A DNA stretch of 64,000 nucleotides from an uncultured Bacteroidales bacterium (GTDB lineage Bacteria; Bacteroidota; Bacteroidia; Bacteroidales; Paludibacteraceae), in contig CAMNCW010000046.1 in NCBI GenBank assembly GCA_946534715.1, forward strand, positions 21,397 to 85,396, written 5' to 3'. The notes beneath the pieces are model-generated. The model worked only from the letters and a program-made list of their open reading frames with translations, made no database searches and was not told the origin of the DNA. Made by a program: the position numbers and the translations under genes. Positions 35,115-44,726 of the stretch are shown here, in pieces; positions within the stretch are counted from its first letter, which is position 1, and every line of letters begins with the position of its first letter.

Positions 35115-38100
35115 ATGAAAAACATTTTAAAAAAGAGTTTATTGGTGGTATTAGTTGCAGGATGTTTTCTAAATGCCAAGGCCTATAACCACGTAGGTTT
35201 AGCTACCGGAACAGTTGAGTTAGGTACTATCTCGAAAGCACCAGGTGCTGGCAGTAAGTTTGGAAAATACACTGACGGCGCGTATCTATACCGCGGTTCT
35301 GCGTATTCTTTTAGTAGTGGAAAAGGAATAAAGACACAGAACTCTAACTCGGGAGTGGTTTTTTACCTGGCAAATTCAGCAGATGTAACGGTGACCGTTA
35401 TGTTTGATGCCTCTAAGAATTTCGCTAATGTCGATGCACAATTATCCACTATCTCTGATAGCGATTATGATAAGTTTTTCATGGGTACAGAAAATAATAC
35501 TGCTGTAACCTTTTCTAAAACAGATTATCAGTCCAAAACGGTAGTAATTGATCAAAAGGGTAATTTTCAAGAAACGTTTTCTGCGGTGCCTGCTGGATAT
35601 TACTATATTGTATGTACTGGAACCGGATCAAACACGTATTTTACTCAATTAATAGTTGGAGGTTCCACTCCTGTCACTCCTACTGTCTCCAGTATAACCG
35701 TTTCACCGACTTCTGCCACCTTGGACATCAACGACACGCAGCAACTGACTGCAACCGTGAGCGTTACTCCTTCTACAGCAGATAATACCGTTACATGGTC
35801 AACCAGTGATGCAAACGTTGCAACCGTCAGTTCTACCGGTCTGGTAACCGCTGTCGGACAAGGAACAGCCACTATCACGGCTACCTCGAACCTCGACAAC
35901 ACCAAGTCTGCTACTTGTGCTATCACAGTTAACGCTCCCGCAGCTCCAATTCCTGTAACCGCTATCAGCCTTCCCGCCACGGCAACCGTAGGCATCGGAG
36001 CGACTACAACGCTTACTGTTTCCTATACGCCGACTGATGCCAACACAGGCAAAGCCATCACATGGACAAGCGACAACCCCAATATCGCCACGGTGGACAA
36101 CACGGGTAAAGTGACCGGTGTAGCAGCAGGTACAGCCACCATTACTGCGACTTCAGAAAAGGGTAAAACAGCCACTTGCACTGTGACCGTCAAAGCTGTT
36201 GCCGTTACAGGCGTAAGCATCAGTCCTGCTACTGCGACTGTTAAGATTGGATCGACTATCGCACTGACTGCCGACGTCACACCGACAGACGCAACCAATA
36301 AAGACGTCACCTGGAGCAGTAGTGATGATAACATCGCTACCGTGATAAACGGAAAAGTGACCGGTATAGCGGAAGGAACCGTCACCATCACGGCTACTTC
36401 TGTAGAGAACAATACCAAGCACGGAGAGTGTCTTGTGTCCGTTCAAACGGGTTCGCCACTTCCTGACGTAGGATTGAAAACCCATACTCCGGAGATTTAC
36501 GAAGATCCCGCTGGTTACAATACCCCGCTCGCTAAATTCAAAGACCGCGAATATGAAGTATATTACACAGCAAAAGGTAAGATCGGCGGTAGCGGAAGCG
36601 GTGTTCCTTTGGTCTATGTGAATGAAAGCGGAAATGAGATATCTACTGCTACAAAAGCCAAAGACGGTTGGTTTGAGTATCAGATCAATAGTGGTGATAG
36701 CGAAGATAAAGCCCTAACGAAAGATGAGTTTACCGTAAAACGCGGTACATGGAAAACCACCACAGATAATTATCTGGTGATGCAGGTAAAGGGATACGAT
36801 CAGTTCCGATTCTTTGCTGCAGAAAAAAAGGACAATGCCCCCGCTCAGGAATTGCATGTGTTCATCGACGATATGGAGAAAGAGATGCCGATGACGCATA
36901 GCACTTCGGCTACTGTCCGTACCTTCGATATTACGCCGGACGAACACGTAATAAAAATCACGGCTACCGGTTCTTCCAACCAATATATCTACGGCTGGTC
37001 GCTCCGCGTAACCGACAATCCGATCGTGCGTTACCTCTCCGGTCCCAAGACCCAGACTGTTTACCAGACCAAAGATATTCAGACGGTTGCTTACCGCGTT
37101 CGTCGCGCCGCAAGCCATCGTCTGACATGGATCGGCAAAGAGATTCCGGGTCTTGCGCTGAACGCCACCACCAACGACTCCGTTTTCCTGCAAGGCACTG
37201 CCGATGCTGCTGTCGGATCCTATATATATAAGGTGGAGGCACTGGATGCCAGCGGCAATGTAGCATCCTTTGAGCAAGGCACGGTCACCATTCAGACGCA
37301 AGTCTTCGATGCCAAGAACGGCAATGATTTCTCGACCAACATCGCCGAGCCGATTAAACCGATGAACTTTCTCTTCTACGCCTCCAATAGTTCCGACATC
37401 ACTCTTTCTTGTGACATCGAGGGCTTGACGCTGACGTACGAGAAAGACAGCATCGCCGTATTAAGCGGTACGCCGGCTTTGGGTACCGCCGAAGGCGAAC
37501 ACACCTATTCCATCTCTGCGGCAGGAGGAAATACCATCACCGGTAAGATCAACATCGTTGTGCCGGATCCGTATTTCGAACCTATCGCCGAGGCAAAAGT
37601 GCGTGACGGCAGTTCAATCACGTTTGTGATCATCGTCCGCCATGCTCAAAACGTGACCGTAACAGGTCTGCCGGGCGGCTTCACAAGCAATTACAACAGT
37701 GCAACAGACACGCTTACCATTTCCGGCACGGCGAACGTCGGAGCTCCTTATCCAAAGAGTATTGAGTTCACCATGACGGCAGCGCCGCGTTATGAAGGAA
37801 AAGAGCAAAAGACCGAAAAGGGCAAACTGATTGTTATTGACCCGGACGCAAAAGCCGTTTTGGTGGTATGCAAAGGCATCAAAAACGCCAATGACGATCC
37901 TTACTGCAAGTACTTGGGAGGACAAGGTTTCGACATCACCCTGCGTGAGCAGGACGTTTTAGCCGGATCGAGTTACGAGGCATTTGATCTCCTTCTGATC
38001 TCCGAGACCGTGGATGCCAATAACGAAGAAGTACTCAAACTCGTTCGCGGCGAAGTAAGTCTGCCTGTACTGAATATGAAAGGTTTCACGTACTCCCCGG

Positions 38101-38984
38101 GACGCGTTTCACCTGCCGGTTGGGGTGAACCGGACAATGGAGCTGTGGACACTTTAGACACCAAGAACATAGGCTGTAATATCATCCTGCAACGCGCGGA
38201 GCATGAGATATTCCAGCAACTCACTTATCCGGTTAACGGCAAGACCGTGAAGATCTTAGACACTTATACCAAACGCGGTGTCATGCCGATTGCGGTCAAT
38301 AAACAAGGTGCACTCTGTTTGGCTACCGCGGCTACACGTGGTGTGGATTACTACTCCGAAGGACCGCTCCAAACGGCTATTCATGAGATCCCGGCTTCGG
38401 AACGCAACGGACACAAATACATCTGTTTGCCGCTTTCCGCGGACGCTACTCTCAGCACGCAGGGTAAGAAACTCATTGACGGCATTGTAGAGTACCTGTT
38501 GAGCAGTACTCCGACTACCGTGGCATTGCCGGTATTGCGCATTGACCGATTCGCGGTAGAAGGCTTCGAAGGCAAGATCGACCAGACGAACAACACCATT
38601 GAGCTGGTTTTGGAAGAGGCGGATTACAAAGCCTTGGACAGCCTCACTTCCGTAGCACCGGAGATCACCATCGCCGATGACAGTTTGACCCACGTTCTGC
38701 CGGCTACCGACACACTCAGTATGGCGCATTGCACTTTCATTCCGATGGTCTTCACCGTAACGGATTACATCAACGTACGCGCATACTCCGTTTCCGTCCG
38801 CGTCATCCGCGCGGAAGGAATAGAGGATGTTGAAGCTTACACCGCCGGCGAATGGATCAACATCTATGATATCTACGGCCGCAAAGTGGCTACAACCAAC
38901 GAGGACATCTACACCATGGCTCTGCCGAGAGGTGTATATATCATCCAAACATCCAAAGGTAACACACTCAAAATAATGAAATAA
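35115..38984 (+). CDS. Large secreted/surface protein with BIG2 repeats and T9SS-like C-terminus
   Basis: 1289 residues. Signal peptide ([23 protein letters not shown]), a ~165-residue N-terminal domain of unknown type, three bacterial Ig-like BIG2 domains (about 190-275, 280-360, 363-445; each with the pattern WSS-D-N-IATV ... GTATITATS), a beta-rich middle, a long region rich in short strands, and a C-terminal ~65 residues with [13 protein letters not shown] and [17 protein letters not shown], a type A T9SS sorting-domain pattern. Probably surface-anchored or released; no catalytic domain recognised. The first 580 bp look more AT-rich than the rest. The stop is 4 bp before queF. Confidence 0.8.
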   Translation: MKNILKKSLLVVLVAGCFLNAKAYNHVGLATGTVELGTISKAPGAGSKFGKYTDGAYLYRGSAYSFSSGKGIKTQNSNSGVVFYLANSADVTVTVMFDASKNFANVDAQLSTISDSDYDKFFMGTENNTAVTFSKTDYQSKTVVIDQKGNFQETFSAVPAGYYYIVCTGTGSNTYFTQLIVGGSTPVTPTVSSITVSPTSATLDINDTQQLTATVSVTPSTADNTVTWSTSDANVATVSSTGLVTAVGQGTATITATSNLDNTKSATCAITVNAPAAPIPVTAISLPATATVGIGATTTLTVSYTPTDANTGKAITWTSDNPNIATVDNTGKVTGVAAGTATITATSEKGKTATCTVTVKAVAVTGVSISPATATVKIGSTIALTADVTPTDATNKDVTWSSSDDNIATVINGKVTGIAEGTVTITATSVENNTKHGECLVSVQTGSPLPDVGLKTHTPEIYEDPAGYNTPLAKFKDREYEVYYTAKGKIGGSGSGVPLVYVNESGNEISTATKAKDGWFEYQINSGDSEDKALTKDEFTVKRGTWKTTTDNYLVMQVKGYDQFRFFAAEKKDNAPAQELHVFIDDMEKEMPMTHSTSATVRTFDITPDEHVIKITATGSSNQYIYGWSLRVTDNPIVRYLSGPKTQTVYQTKDIQTVAYRVRRAASHRLTWIGKEIPGLALNATTNDSVFLQGTADAAVGSYIYKVEALDASGNVASFEQGTVTIQTQVFDAKNGNDFSTNIAEPIKPMNFLFYASNSSDITLSCDIEGLTLTYEKDSIAVLSGTPALGTAEGEHTYSISAAGGNTITGKINIVVPDPYFEPIAEAKVRDGSSITFVIIVRHAQNVTVTGLPGGFTSNYNSATDTLTISGTANVGAPYPKSIEFTMTAAPRYEGKEQKTEKGKLIVIDPDAKAVLVVCKGIKNANDDPYCKYLGGQGFDITLREQDVLAGSSYEAFDLLLISETVDANNEEVLKLVRGEVSLPVLNMKGFTYSPGRVSPAGWGEPDNGAVDTLDTKNIGCNIILQRAEHEIFQQLTYPVNGKTVKILDTYTKRGVMPIAVNKQGALCLATAATRGVDYYSEGPLQTAIHEIPASERNGHKYICLPLSADATLSTQGKKLIDGIVEYLLSSTPTTVALPVLRIDRFAVEGFEGKIDQTNNTIELVLEEADYKALDSLTSVAPEITIADDSLTHVLPATDTLSMAHCTFIPMVFTVTDYINVRAYSVSVRVIRAEGIEDVEAYTAGEWINIYDIYGRKVATTNEDIYTMALPRGVYIIQTSKGNTLKIMK

Positions 38985-38988
38985 ATCC

Positions 38989-39468
38989 ATGCGTACAGAA
39001 AACGAATTGCAAGGAGTGACGTTGTTGGGAAACCAGCACACGCAATATAGCGACAATTATAATCCCGGGGTGTTGGAGACCTTCCCAAACAAACATCCGG
39101 AGAACGAGTATCTCGTGACTTTCAACTGCCCGGAGTTCACTACCCTATGTCCCAAAACAGGACAGCCGGATTTCGGACACCTGTACATCAGTTACATTCC
39201 GCGCGAGCAGATGGTGGAGAGCAAGAGCCTCAAGCTATACCTCTTCTCCTTCCGCAACCACGGAGATTTCCATGAAGACTGCGTCAACATCATCATGAAA
39301 GATCTGGTCAAACTGATGGATCCCAAGTATTTGGAAGTAACCGGCTATTTCATGCCACGGGGAGGTATCAGCATCTATCCTTTCGCCAACTATGCCGATG
39401 CCGAACACCAGGAACTCAAAACCCTGCGACTGAGAGAACAAATGACGAATGTGCTCAATCGCCAATAA
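38989..39468 (+). CDS. queF: NADPH-dependent 7-cyano-7-deazaguanine reductase
   Basis: Reduces preQ0 to preQ1 in queuosine synthesis. The 159-residue length fits the short, unimodular QueF. The catalytic cysteine is in [14 protein letters not shown], and the QueF motif [16 protein letters not shown] follows. It starts 4 bp after the large surface protein gene, so it has no room for its own promoter or a preQ1 riboswitch; transcription must come from that gene or from inside it. Confidence 0.95.
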   Translation: MRTENELQGVTLLGNQHTQYSDNYNPGVLETFPNKHPENEYLVTFNCPEFTTLCPKTGQPDFGHLYISYIPREQMVESKSLKLYLFSFRNHGDFHEDCVNIIMKDLVKLMDPKYLEVTGYFMPRGGISIYPFANYADAEHQELKTLRLREQMTNVLNRQ

Positions 39469-39483
39469 ACCGCGAAGCGGAAA

Positions 39484-39510
39484 AATCGTCAATCAATCGT
39501 CAAATCGTCA
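39484..39510. repeat. Short array (AATCGTCA)
   Basis: Three AATCGTCA units (one separated by 3 bp) immediately before the queC ATG. Confidence 0.75.
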
Positions 39511-39512
39511 AT

Positions 39513-40166
39513 ATGAAAGATAGTATTATCGTCTTATCCGGTGGATTAGATTCCACCACCATGTTATACGAATACCAATACCGTATTGGTATGGCGCTTT
39601 CTTTCCATTACGGAAGTAACCATAACGACCGCGAGTTGGAGTTTGCCAAACTCCATTGTGAACGCCTTGGTATTCCCCATCAGGTCATTCGTCTGCCGTT
39701 TATCAAACAGTTTTTCAAGAGTTCCTTGCTTTCCGGTGCGGACGCTATACCCGAAGGCAACTACGACGAAGAGAACATGAAATCAACCGTTGTGCCATTT
39801 CGCAATGGAATTATGCTTTCCATCGCTGCCGGTATCGCGGAGAACAACAAGTTCCAGTACGTCATGCTCGCTAACCATGCCGGAGATCATACCATCTACC
39901 CGGATTGCCGCCCGGAGTTTGTGGAGGCGATGAACAATGCGATTCATTTCGGCACATGGAACGGAGTGCAGCTACTGACGCCCTATACCAACCTCACCAA
40001 AGCGGAAATTGCCTCGCACGGCAAGGAATTGCACCTTGACTACTCCGAAACATGGAGTTGCTACAAAGGCGGAGAACATCATTGCGGTGTCTGCGGTACT
40101 TGCCGTGAACGAAAGGAAGCGCTCGCGCAAGCTGGCATTGAGGACAAAACAATCTATGACAACTAA
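39513..40166 (+). CDS. queC: 7-cyano-7-deazaguanine synthase
   Basis: ATP-dependent formation of preQ0 from carboxydeazaguanine. 217 residues, with the PP-loop SGGLDSTTM near the start and the zinc-binding cysteines at the C-terminus (CYKGGEHHCGVCGTCRERKEA). The spacers on both sides are made of TCGTCA-type arrays. Confidence 0.95.
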   Translation: MKDSIIVLSGGLDSTTMLYEYQYRIGMALSFHYGSNHNDRELEFAKLHCERLGIPHQVIRLPFIKQFFKSSLLSGADAIPEGNYDEENMKSTVVPFRNGIMLSIAAGIAENNKFQYVMLANHAGDHTIYPDCRPEFVEAMNNAIHFGTWNGVQLLTPYTNLTKAEIASHGKELHLDYSETWSCYKGGEHHCGVCGTCRERKEALAQAGIEDKTIYDN

Positions 40167-40220
40167 ATCGTCCAATAAATCATAAATCGTCAATAAGTCG
40201 TAAATCGTCAAATCGTCAAT
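40165..40220. repeat. 9-bp-like array (AAATCGTCA)
   Basis: About six degenerate units AAATCGTCC, ATAAATCAT, AAATCGTCA, ATAAGTCGT, AAATCGTCA, AATCGTCAA fill the queC-queD spacer. Confidence 0.75.
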
Positions 40221-40226
40221 TATTTT

Positions 40227-40562
40227 ATGTATTACGTAGAAAAAAGAATAGAAATCTCCGCGGCGCATAATTTGATGTTGTCATATGAGAGCAAATGCGA
40301 AAATCTGCACGGCCACAATTGGATCATTGTAGTTTATTGCAAGGCCAAAGAGTTGAACCAAGATGGCATGGTAACGGACTTCACGCACATTAAGAAAGTA
40401 GTGAAGGACACCTTTGACCATAAGTATATCAATGAGATCTTGGATGTCAACCCATCCGCAGAGAATATGGCGAAATGGATATGCGACCATGTAGAGAACT
40501 GCTACAAAGTCTCCGTTCAGGAATCGGAAGGCAACACCGCCATCTATGAAAGAGACGAATAA
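40227..40562 (+). CDS. queD: 6-carboxytetrahydropterin synthase
   Basis: 111 residues. Zinc ligands are in SAAHNLMLSYESKCENLHGHNW (His and HGH with the catalytic Cys between), and DHKYINEI is the conserved following motif. Converts dihydroneopterin triphosphate to carboxytetrahydropterin. Confidence 0.93.
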   Translation: MYYVEKRIEISAAHNLMLSYESKCENLHGHNWIIVVYCKAKELNQDGMVTDFTHIKKVVKDTFDHKYINEILDVNPSAENMAKWICDHVENCYKVSVQESEGNTAIYERDE

Positions 40563-40568
40563 TTAATT

Positions 40569-41276
40569 GTGAACCCTCGTGATCTCGTGATCTCGAAATA
40601 TCGAAAATTGCAAAATAAATTGGCATATAGAGTTAACGAAATATTCTATACCCTTCAAGGCGAAGGAGCGCACAGCGGCATTCCCGCTGTGTTCGTTCGC
40701 TTTAGCGGATGTAATCTCCGCTGCCCTTGGTGTGACACGGAGTTCGCAGAATACAAAGAGATGTCTGCAAAGGAGATTGTCGATGAGATGCTATCGCTGT
40801 ATGACACGCCCAATGAACGCCGCAAGATGTGTGTTCTCACCGGCGGTGAGCCGTCCTTGCAGGTAGATAAACCGCTGATTGACACCTTGCACGAAGCCGG
40901 TTTCTATATCTGTATCGAGACCAACGGCACACACCCGTTGCCGGAAGGTATTGACTGGATCACCTGCTCGCCCAAAGAAGGAAGTCTTCATCATTCTGCC
41001 ATCAGCCATCAGCCGCCCTTAGCACTCAAAAAAGTGAACGAAGTGAAAGTGGTCTTCACAGGCACGTATGACCCTGAGATATGGAGAAAGCAGTTGGAAG
41101 CCGAACACTGGCTCTTACAGCCGCTCCGTTATAACGGCGAATGGCTCTTACTGAGCGGTATTGATGATTTTGAGATAGACAGCAATGACAACTTGGACGA
41201 CACCGTGCGGTATATTCTCGCGCACCCTTTCTGGCGACTAAGCGTCCAACTCCACAAAATAGCCGGACTCCGTTAA
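40569..41276 (+). CDS. queE: 7-carboxy-7-deazaguanine synthase (radical SAM)
   Basis: Radical SAM enzyme contracting carboxytetrahydropterin to carboxydeazaguanine. RVNEIFYTLQGEG is the family start, and the cluster motif is CNLRCPWCDTEF. The frame opens at GTG 40569, but its first ~12 residues (PRDLVISKYRK) are a translated 8-bp array; a TTG just before AYRVNEIF would be the compact start. HHSAISHQPP, encoded around 40990-41015, comes from GCCATCA repeats. A terminator follows the stop. Confidence 0.92.
   Translation: MNPRDLVISKYRKLQNKLAYRVNEIFYTLQGEGAHSGIPAVFVRFSGCNLRCPWCDTEFAEYKEMSAKEIVDEMLSLYDTPNERRKMCVLTGGEPSLQVDKPLIDTLHEAGFYICIETNGTHPLPEGIDWITCSPKEGSLHHSAISHQPPLALKKVNEVKVVFTGTYDPEIWRKQLEAEHWLLQPLRYNGEWLLLSGIDDFEIDSNDNLDDTVRYILAHPFWRLSVQLHKIAGLR
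40576..40607. repeat. 8-bp array (CTCGTGAT) at the queE start
   Basis: CTCGTGAT, CTCGTGAT, CTCGAAAT and a partial; reverse complement of the ATCACGAG unit around kbl, but in the same orientation relative to transcription. Confidence 0.75.
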
Positions 41277-41295
41277 GAGCCCGGCTTTTATTTTA
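41261..41295 (+). terminator. Terminator of the que operon
   Basis: AGCCGG (41261-41266) pairs with CCGGCT (41281-41286), then TTTATTTT. The left arm overlaps the end of queE. Confidence 0.75.
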
Positions 41296-41296
41296 A

Positions 41297-41328
41297 CAGT
41301 TTAACAATTTAACAACTTAACGCTTTAA
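41297..41328. repeat. 8-bp array (CAATTTAA type)
   Basis: CAGTTTAA, CAATTTAA, CAACTTAA, CGCTTTAA between the converging queE and DJ-1 genes. Confidence 0.8.
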
Positions 41329-41340
41329 CGCGCGAAGCGC

Positions 41341-41868
41341 TTAATACTGCGCTGCATCATAAACCGCGTCCGCTGCCTCTGATCCTTTGAGACGCTCGAT
41401 AATACAGAACGCGAAATCAGAAGACAAGCCCGGACCTTTCGCCGTAATGATATTCTGGCTCTCTACCACCAGGCCACCGACATAACTTTCGCCCAGAGGC
41501 TCCTGGCAACCCGGATAACAGGTAGCTTGTTTGCCCTTCAAGATTCCTAATTTACCGAGAACCATCGGCGCGGCACAAATAGCGGCTATCAGTTTGCCGG
41601 CATTGTTATGCTCCACCAATAACTCGCAAAGCGCTGAACAATCGCCTAACTTGGTCTGTCCACCGGGAAGGATGAGCATCTCTGCGTCTGAGAAATCAAT
41701 TTTATCAATCAATCCGTCGGCCTCAACAGCGATATTATGCGCTCCGAGAACCATAGGATTGCCCGTTACAGAAACGGTTGTTACTGCAACATTTGCACGG
41801 CGAAGCAAATCAATGGTAGTGATAGCCTCGATTTCCTCAAATCCATTGTCTAAAAATAGATAATTCAT
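41341..41868 (-). CDS. DJ-1/PfpI family protein (ThiJ-like)
   Basis: 175 residues. NGFEEIEAITTIDLLRRA at the N-terminus is the DJ-1 signature, and the nucleophile-elbow cysteine is in AAICAAPMVLG. Members act as glyoxalases, deglycases or redox chaperones; the precise activity is not readable. It ends the exbB-exbD-tonB run. Confidence 0.85.
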   Translation of the reverse strand: MNYLFLDNGFEEIEAITTIDLLRRANVAVTTVSVTGNPMVLGAHNIAVEADGLIDKIDFSDAEMLILPGGQTKLGDCSALCELLVEHNNAGKLIAAICAAPMVLGKLGILKGKQATCYPGCQEPLGESYVGGLVVESQNIITAKGPGLSSDFAFCIIERLKGSEAADAVYDAAQY

Positions 41869-41894
41869 ACAATTTACGATTTAACGATGTACGA

Positions 41895-42710
41895 TTAGTT
41901 TAACTTAAATATATAGGTGATTGTTCCGATCTGATCATGTTCGCCCTCTGTAAACTTGGCTTTACGCGCTGCATCGAGAGCGAGTTGTTGGGTTTGTTTG
42001 TCTGACACGTCACCGCCTTTGATAGTAGCGCTGACTACTTGTCCGGCAGCGTTCACACGTATCTGCACGACTACTTTACCCTCCTGACGGAAAGTGTTCA
42101 AAGGTTGCGGTAACGTACCTTTTATACCACGTCCGGCGAGCGACCATTCGTTTCCGCCGACGGATCCGTGTCCCACTACGGGGTTTCCTTTTTGTCCGGC
42201 TCCCTGGCTATCTCCGGAACCGGTTGTGTTGCCTGCCTGTCCGAAGAGTGAACCTAAAGCATTCGCTTTTGCCACCGCCTCAGCCTGTTTAGCCCGTTCC
42301 GCCGCCTCAGCCGCCTCACGCGCCTTGCGTTCCTCTTCCTTGCGCGCTTGCTCTTCGCGTTGACGTTGTAACCGTTCCGCTTCGGCTTGTCTGCGTGCTT
42401 TCTCCGCTTCTTCCTGCTGCTTGCGCAAAGCAAGCGATTCTTCGTCCTCCTGCGTCATGAGATTGTTATCGGAAGGCGCAGAAGAAGGAGCCGGAGAGGT
42501 CGGCTGAGGAACAGGAAGAGGAATAGCCTCCGATTGTTCCGCCATATATCCGCCGGCTTCTGTCACTTCGCCAAAAGCCACCTCAACGCCTTCTTGTTCC
42601 TCCGGTACTACCGGCGTGAGGTAAATAAACCATAACAGCAGAAACACCAGCAACATGAAAAGCGCTGTACCCACAGAAGCAACAATATGTCTCTCTTGCT
42701 TTTTCGTCAT
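41895..42710 (-). CDS. tonB: TonB/TolA-like energy transducer
   Basis: 271 residues. One N-terminal membrane helix (ASVGTALFMLLVFLLLWFIYL), a long Glu/Lys/Ala/Arg-rich helical middle (EEQARKEEERKAREAAEAAE) more like TolA than the Pro-rich TonB linker, and a C-terminal TonB domain (VVQIRVNAAGQVVSATIKGG). It couples ExbB/ExbD to outer-membrane receptors or to envelope constriction. It overlaps exbD by 4 bp. Confidence 0.85.
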   Translation of the reverse strand: MTKKQERHIVASVGTALFMLLVFLLLWFIYLTPVVPEEQEGVEVAFGEVTEAGGYMAEQSEAIPLPVPQPTSPAPSSAPSDNNLMTQEDEESLALRKQQEEAEKARRQAEAERLQRQREEQARKEEERKAREAAEAAERAKQAEAVAKANALGSLFGQAGNTTGSGDSQGAGQKGNPVVGHGSVGGNEWSLAGRGIKGTLPQPLNTFRQEGKVVVQIRVNAAGQVVSATIKGGDVSDKQTQQLALDAARKAKFTEGEHDQIGTITYIFKLN

Positions 42711-43114
42711 CTTTTGGTAGCTACTACAAGACGCATATGATGTTCGTTCGCGACATCCAGCACGCGAACCACCTCTTTGTACGCTACGTCTTCATCAGCG
42801 TGCAGAGCAATATACATCGTTGAATCCGAAGCCTGAATACCACAGAGGTATGCCTCCAGATTCTCCGGATCTACAGGAATTGGTTTCTCCTTGCCCAACG
42901 CCACATAATAGTTACCTAAGTTGTCAATGGACACCTTAGCTACCTGCGGGCGCGTCACTTGTTTGGCGCGCGACTGAGGAAGGTTGATCTTAATATCATT
43001 GGGCGAGGACATAGTACTTGCCATTACGAAGAACAGGAGCAACAAGAAAACCAAGTCGGTCATCGAGCTCATCGCAAAAGTGGCCTCTACCCTATTTCTC
43101 TTTTTCAAAGACAT
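42707..43114 (-). CDS. exbD: ExbD/TolR family protein
   Basis: 135 residues with one membrane helix (MSSMTDLVFLLLLFFVMAST); the protonatable aspartate is in SMTDLVF. Part of the proton-driven motor with the ExbB homologue upstream and the TonB/TolA protein downstream. Confidence 0.9.
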   Translation of the reverse strand: MSLKKRNRVEATFAMSSMTDLVFLLLLFFVMASTMSSPNDIKINLPQSRAKQVTRPQVAKVSIDNLGNYYVALGKEKPIPVDPENLEAYLCGIQASDSTMYIALHADEDVAYKEVVRVLDVANEHHMRLVVATKR

Positions 43115-43144
43115 AGTTTGAAATTGTTTGAAGGTTTGAGATTG

Positions 43145-43837
43145 TTAAGCCGGCTCGTTGAGGAGATCCATAAACTCCATTGTACGGCTCTCCAAAAGAC
43201 GAACAACACGGTCAATGCGCGAAACAAGATAGTTGTATGCGAACATTGCCAGAATACCCACAATCAGACCGCCGATAGTGGTTACCATCGCCTGATACAT
43301 ACCGGTCGAAAGCGCACTCATCTCAATAACACCGCCGGAAGTCTGCGCCATGTTATAGAAGGTTTGTACCATACCTAATACGGTGCCTAAGAATCCGAGC
43401 ATCGGAGCTCCGGCAGCGATAGTAGCCATGATAACAAGGCCTTTCTCCAATTTGCCGACCTCCAAGTTACCCACGTTCTCTACCGCAACCTGCACGTCCT
43501 GCATCGGGCGGCCAATACGGCTGATACCTTTCTCAATCATGTGAGCAGAAGGGGTATCGGTCTGCTTGCAGAGGTTCTGCGCGGAATCAATCTTGCCGTC
43601 ATGGATATAATCGCGAATACGATCCATGAAAGATTTATCCTCCTTGGTAGCTTGTTTGAGAACGACCAAACGTTCAATAAAAATATAACATGCGCCGGCA
43701 AGCAGGAGTGCCAGAATGATCATGATCCAGCCGCCGTATTGCGCCATTTCCCAAAGGTTGATAGATTCTTGAAGAGGTTCTTCTACAGCAGCTATCTGTT
43801 CTTCCATCGCTGCCAGAGTGTCAATTTGAAATAACAT
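43145..43837 (-). CDS. exbB: MotA/TolQ/ExbB proton channel protein
   Basis: 230 residues, three membrane segments (IMIILALLLAGACYIFIE; IMATIAAGAPMLGFLGTVLG; TTIGGLIVGILAMFAYNYL). GTVLGMVQTF is the family motif. First gene of exbB-exbD-tonB-DJ-1. The spacer upstream, towards pdxJ, is an 8-bp array. Confidence 0.92.
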   Translation of the reverse strand: MLFQIDTLAAMEEQIAAVEEPLQESINLWEMAQYGGWIMIILALLLAGACYIFIERLVVLKQATKEDKSFMDRIRDYIHDGKIDSAQNLCKQTDTPSAHMIEKGISRIGRPMQDVQVAVENVGNLEVGKLEKGLVIMATIAAGAPMLGFLGTVLGMVQTFYNMAQTSGGVIEMSALSTGMYQAMVTTIGGLIVGILAMFAYNYLVSRIDRVVRLLESRTMEFMDLLNEPA

Positions 43838-43848
43838 AAAACTATTTA

Positions 43849-43904
43849 CGGTTTAACGATTTAACAATTTAACAATTTAACGACTTAACAATTTAACGAC
43901 TTAC
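43849..43904. repeat. 8-bp array (CAATTTAA type), seven units
   Basis: CGGTTTAA, CGATTTAA, CAATTTAA, CAATTTAA, CGACTTAA, CAATTTAA, CGACTTAC. The last unit contains the pdxJ stop codon, so the array abuts the coding sequence. Confidence 0.85.
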
Positions 43905-44614
43905 TTCAGTAAGTCCAAATACTCCTGTATCGTTTCCTGAATACCGAGATAGAGGGCATCACAGATGATGGCATGTCCAATGGACACCTCTGCCGTCCAA
44001 GGGAACGCCTGAATAAAGGGTTTCAGGTTTTTGAGGTTCAGATCATGTCCCGCATTGAGTCCCAAGCCCAACTCGTGCGCTTTCACCGCCGCCGGACGAT
44101 AGGTCTCGATGGCTTTCTCCGGGTCGGTCTTAAACATCTCGGCATAAGGACCGGTATATAACTCCACGCGATCAGCGCCTGTACGCAGGGCGTACTCCAC
44201 CATCACCGGATCCGGATCCACAAAAATGCTGACACGGATACGATAAGCATGCAACTGGTTTACTACGCCTTTGAGGAAATCCAAGTGTTTGCGGGTGTCC
44301 CATCCGTGGTTGGAAGTCAACTGCGAGGGATCATCGGGCACGAGGGTAGCCTGTGTCGGACGGATATCCGTCACCAGCGCCAAAAACTCTTCGGTCGGGT
44401 TTCCTTCGATATTCAACTCCGTGGTTACCATGGATTTGAGTTGGTACACATCTTCCTTGCGTATATGGCGCTCATCCGGACGAGGATGTACCGTAATACC
44501 TTGTGCGCCAAACAGCTCACAATCCACCGCAAAACGCTGAACATCAGGCATATTACCGCCACGAGCATTGCGCAAAGTGGCTACCTTGTTGATGTTAACA
44601 CTCAGTTTCGTCAT
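43901..44614 (-). CDS. pdxJ: Pyridoxine 5'-phosphate synthase
   Basis: Last step of the DXP-dependent vitamin B6 route. 237 residues; [22 protein letters not shown] and [16 protein letters not shown] are PdxJ hallmarks, and [15 protein letters not shown] is near the C-terminus. Own promoter at 44671-44702. Confidence 0.96.
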   Translation of the reverse strand: MTKLSVNINKVATLRNARGGNMPDVQRFAVDCELFGAQGITVHPRPDERHIRKEDVYQLKSMVTTELNIEGNPTEEFLALVTDIRPTQATLVPDDPSQLTSNHGWDTRKHLDFLKGVVNQLHAYRIRVSIFVDPDPVMVEYALRTGADRVELYTGPYAEMFKTDPEKAIETYRPAAVKAHELGLGLNAGHDLNLKNLKPFIQAFPWTAEVSIGHAIICDALYLGIQETIQEYLDLLK

Positions 44615-44670
44615 ACCTATTTTCTTGAATTATTGGTTTGAGCTCCGGAGAGCAATTTTGAAATTCGCTG

Positions 44671-44702
44671 CAAAGTTACTACAAAATTTGCAAATAAACA
44701 AA
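44671..44702 (-). promoter_or_regulatory. Promoter of pdxJ
   Basis: Minus strand TTTG (44702-44699), 20 bp, TAACTTTG (44678-44671). Confidence 0.85.
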
Positions 44703-44726
44703 TATTCGAGCATTTTTTTCTTATTT

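Noticed and set aside
38985..38988. preQ1 riboswitch ahead of the que genes
   Set aside because: Only 4 bp separate queF from the preceding stop codon, leaving no room for one.
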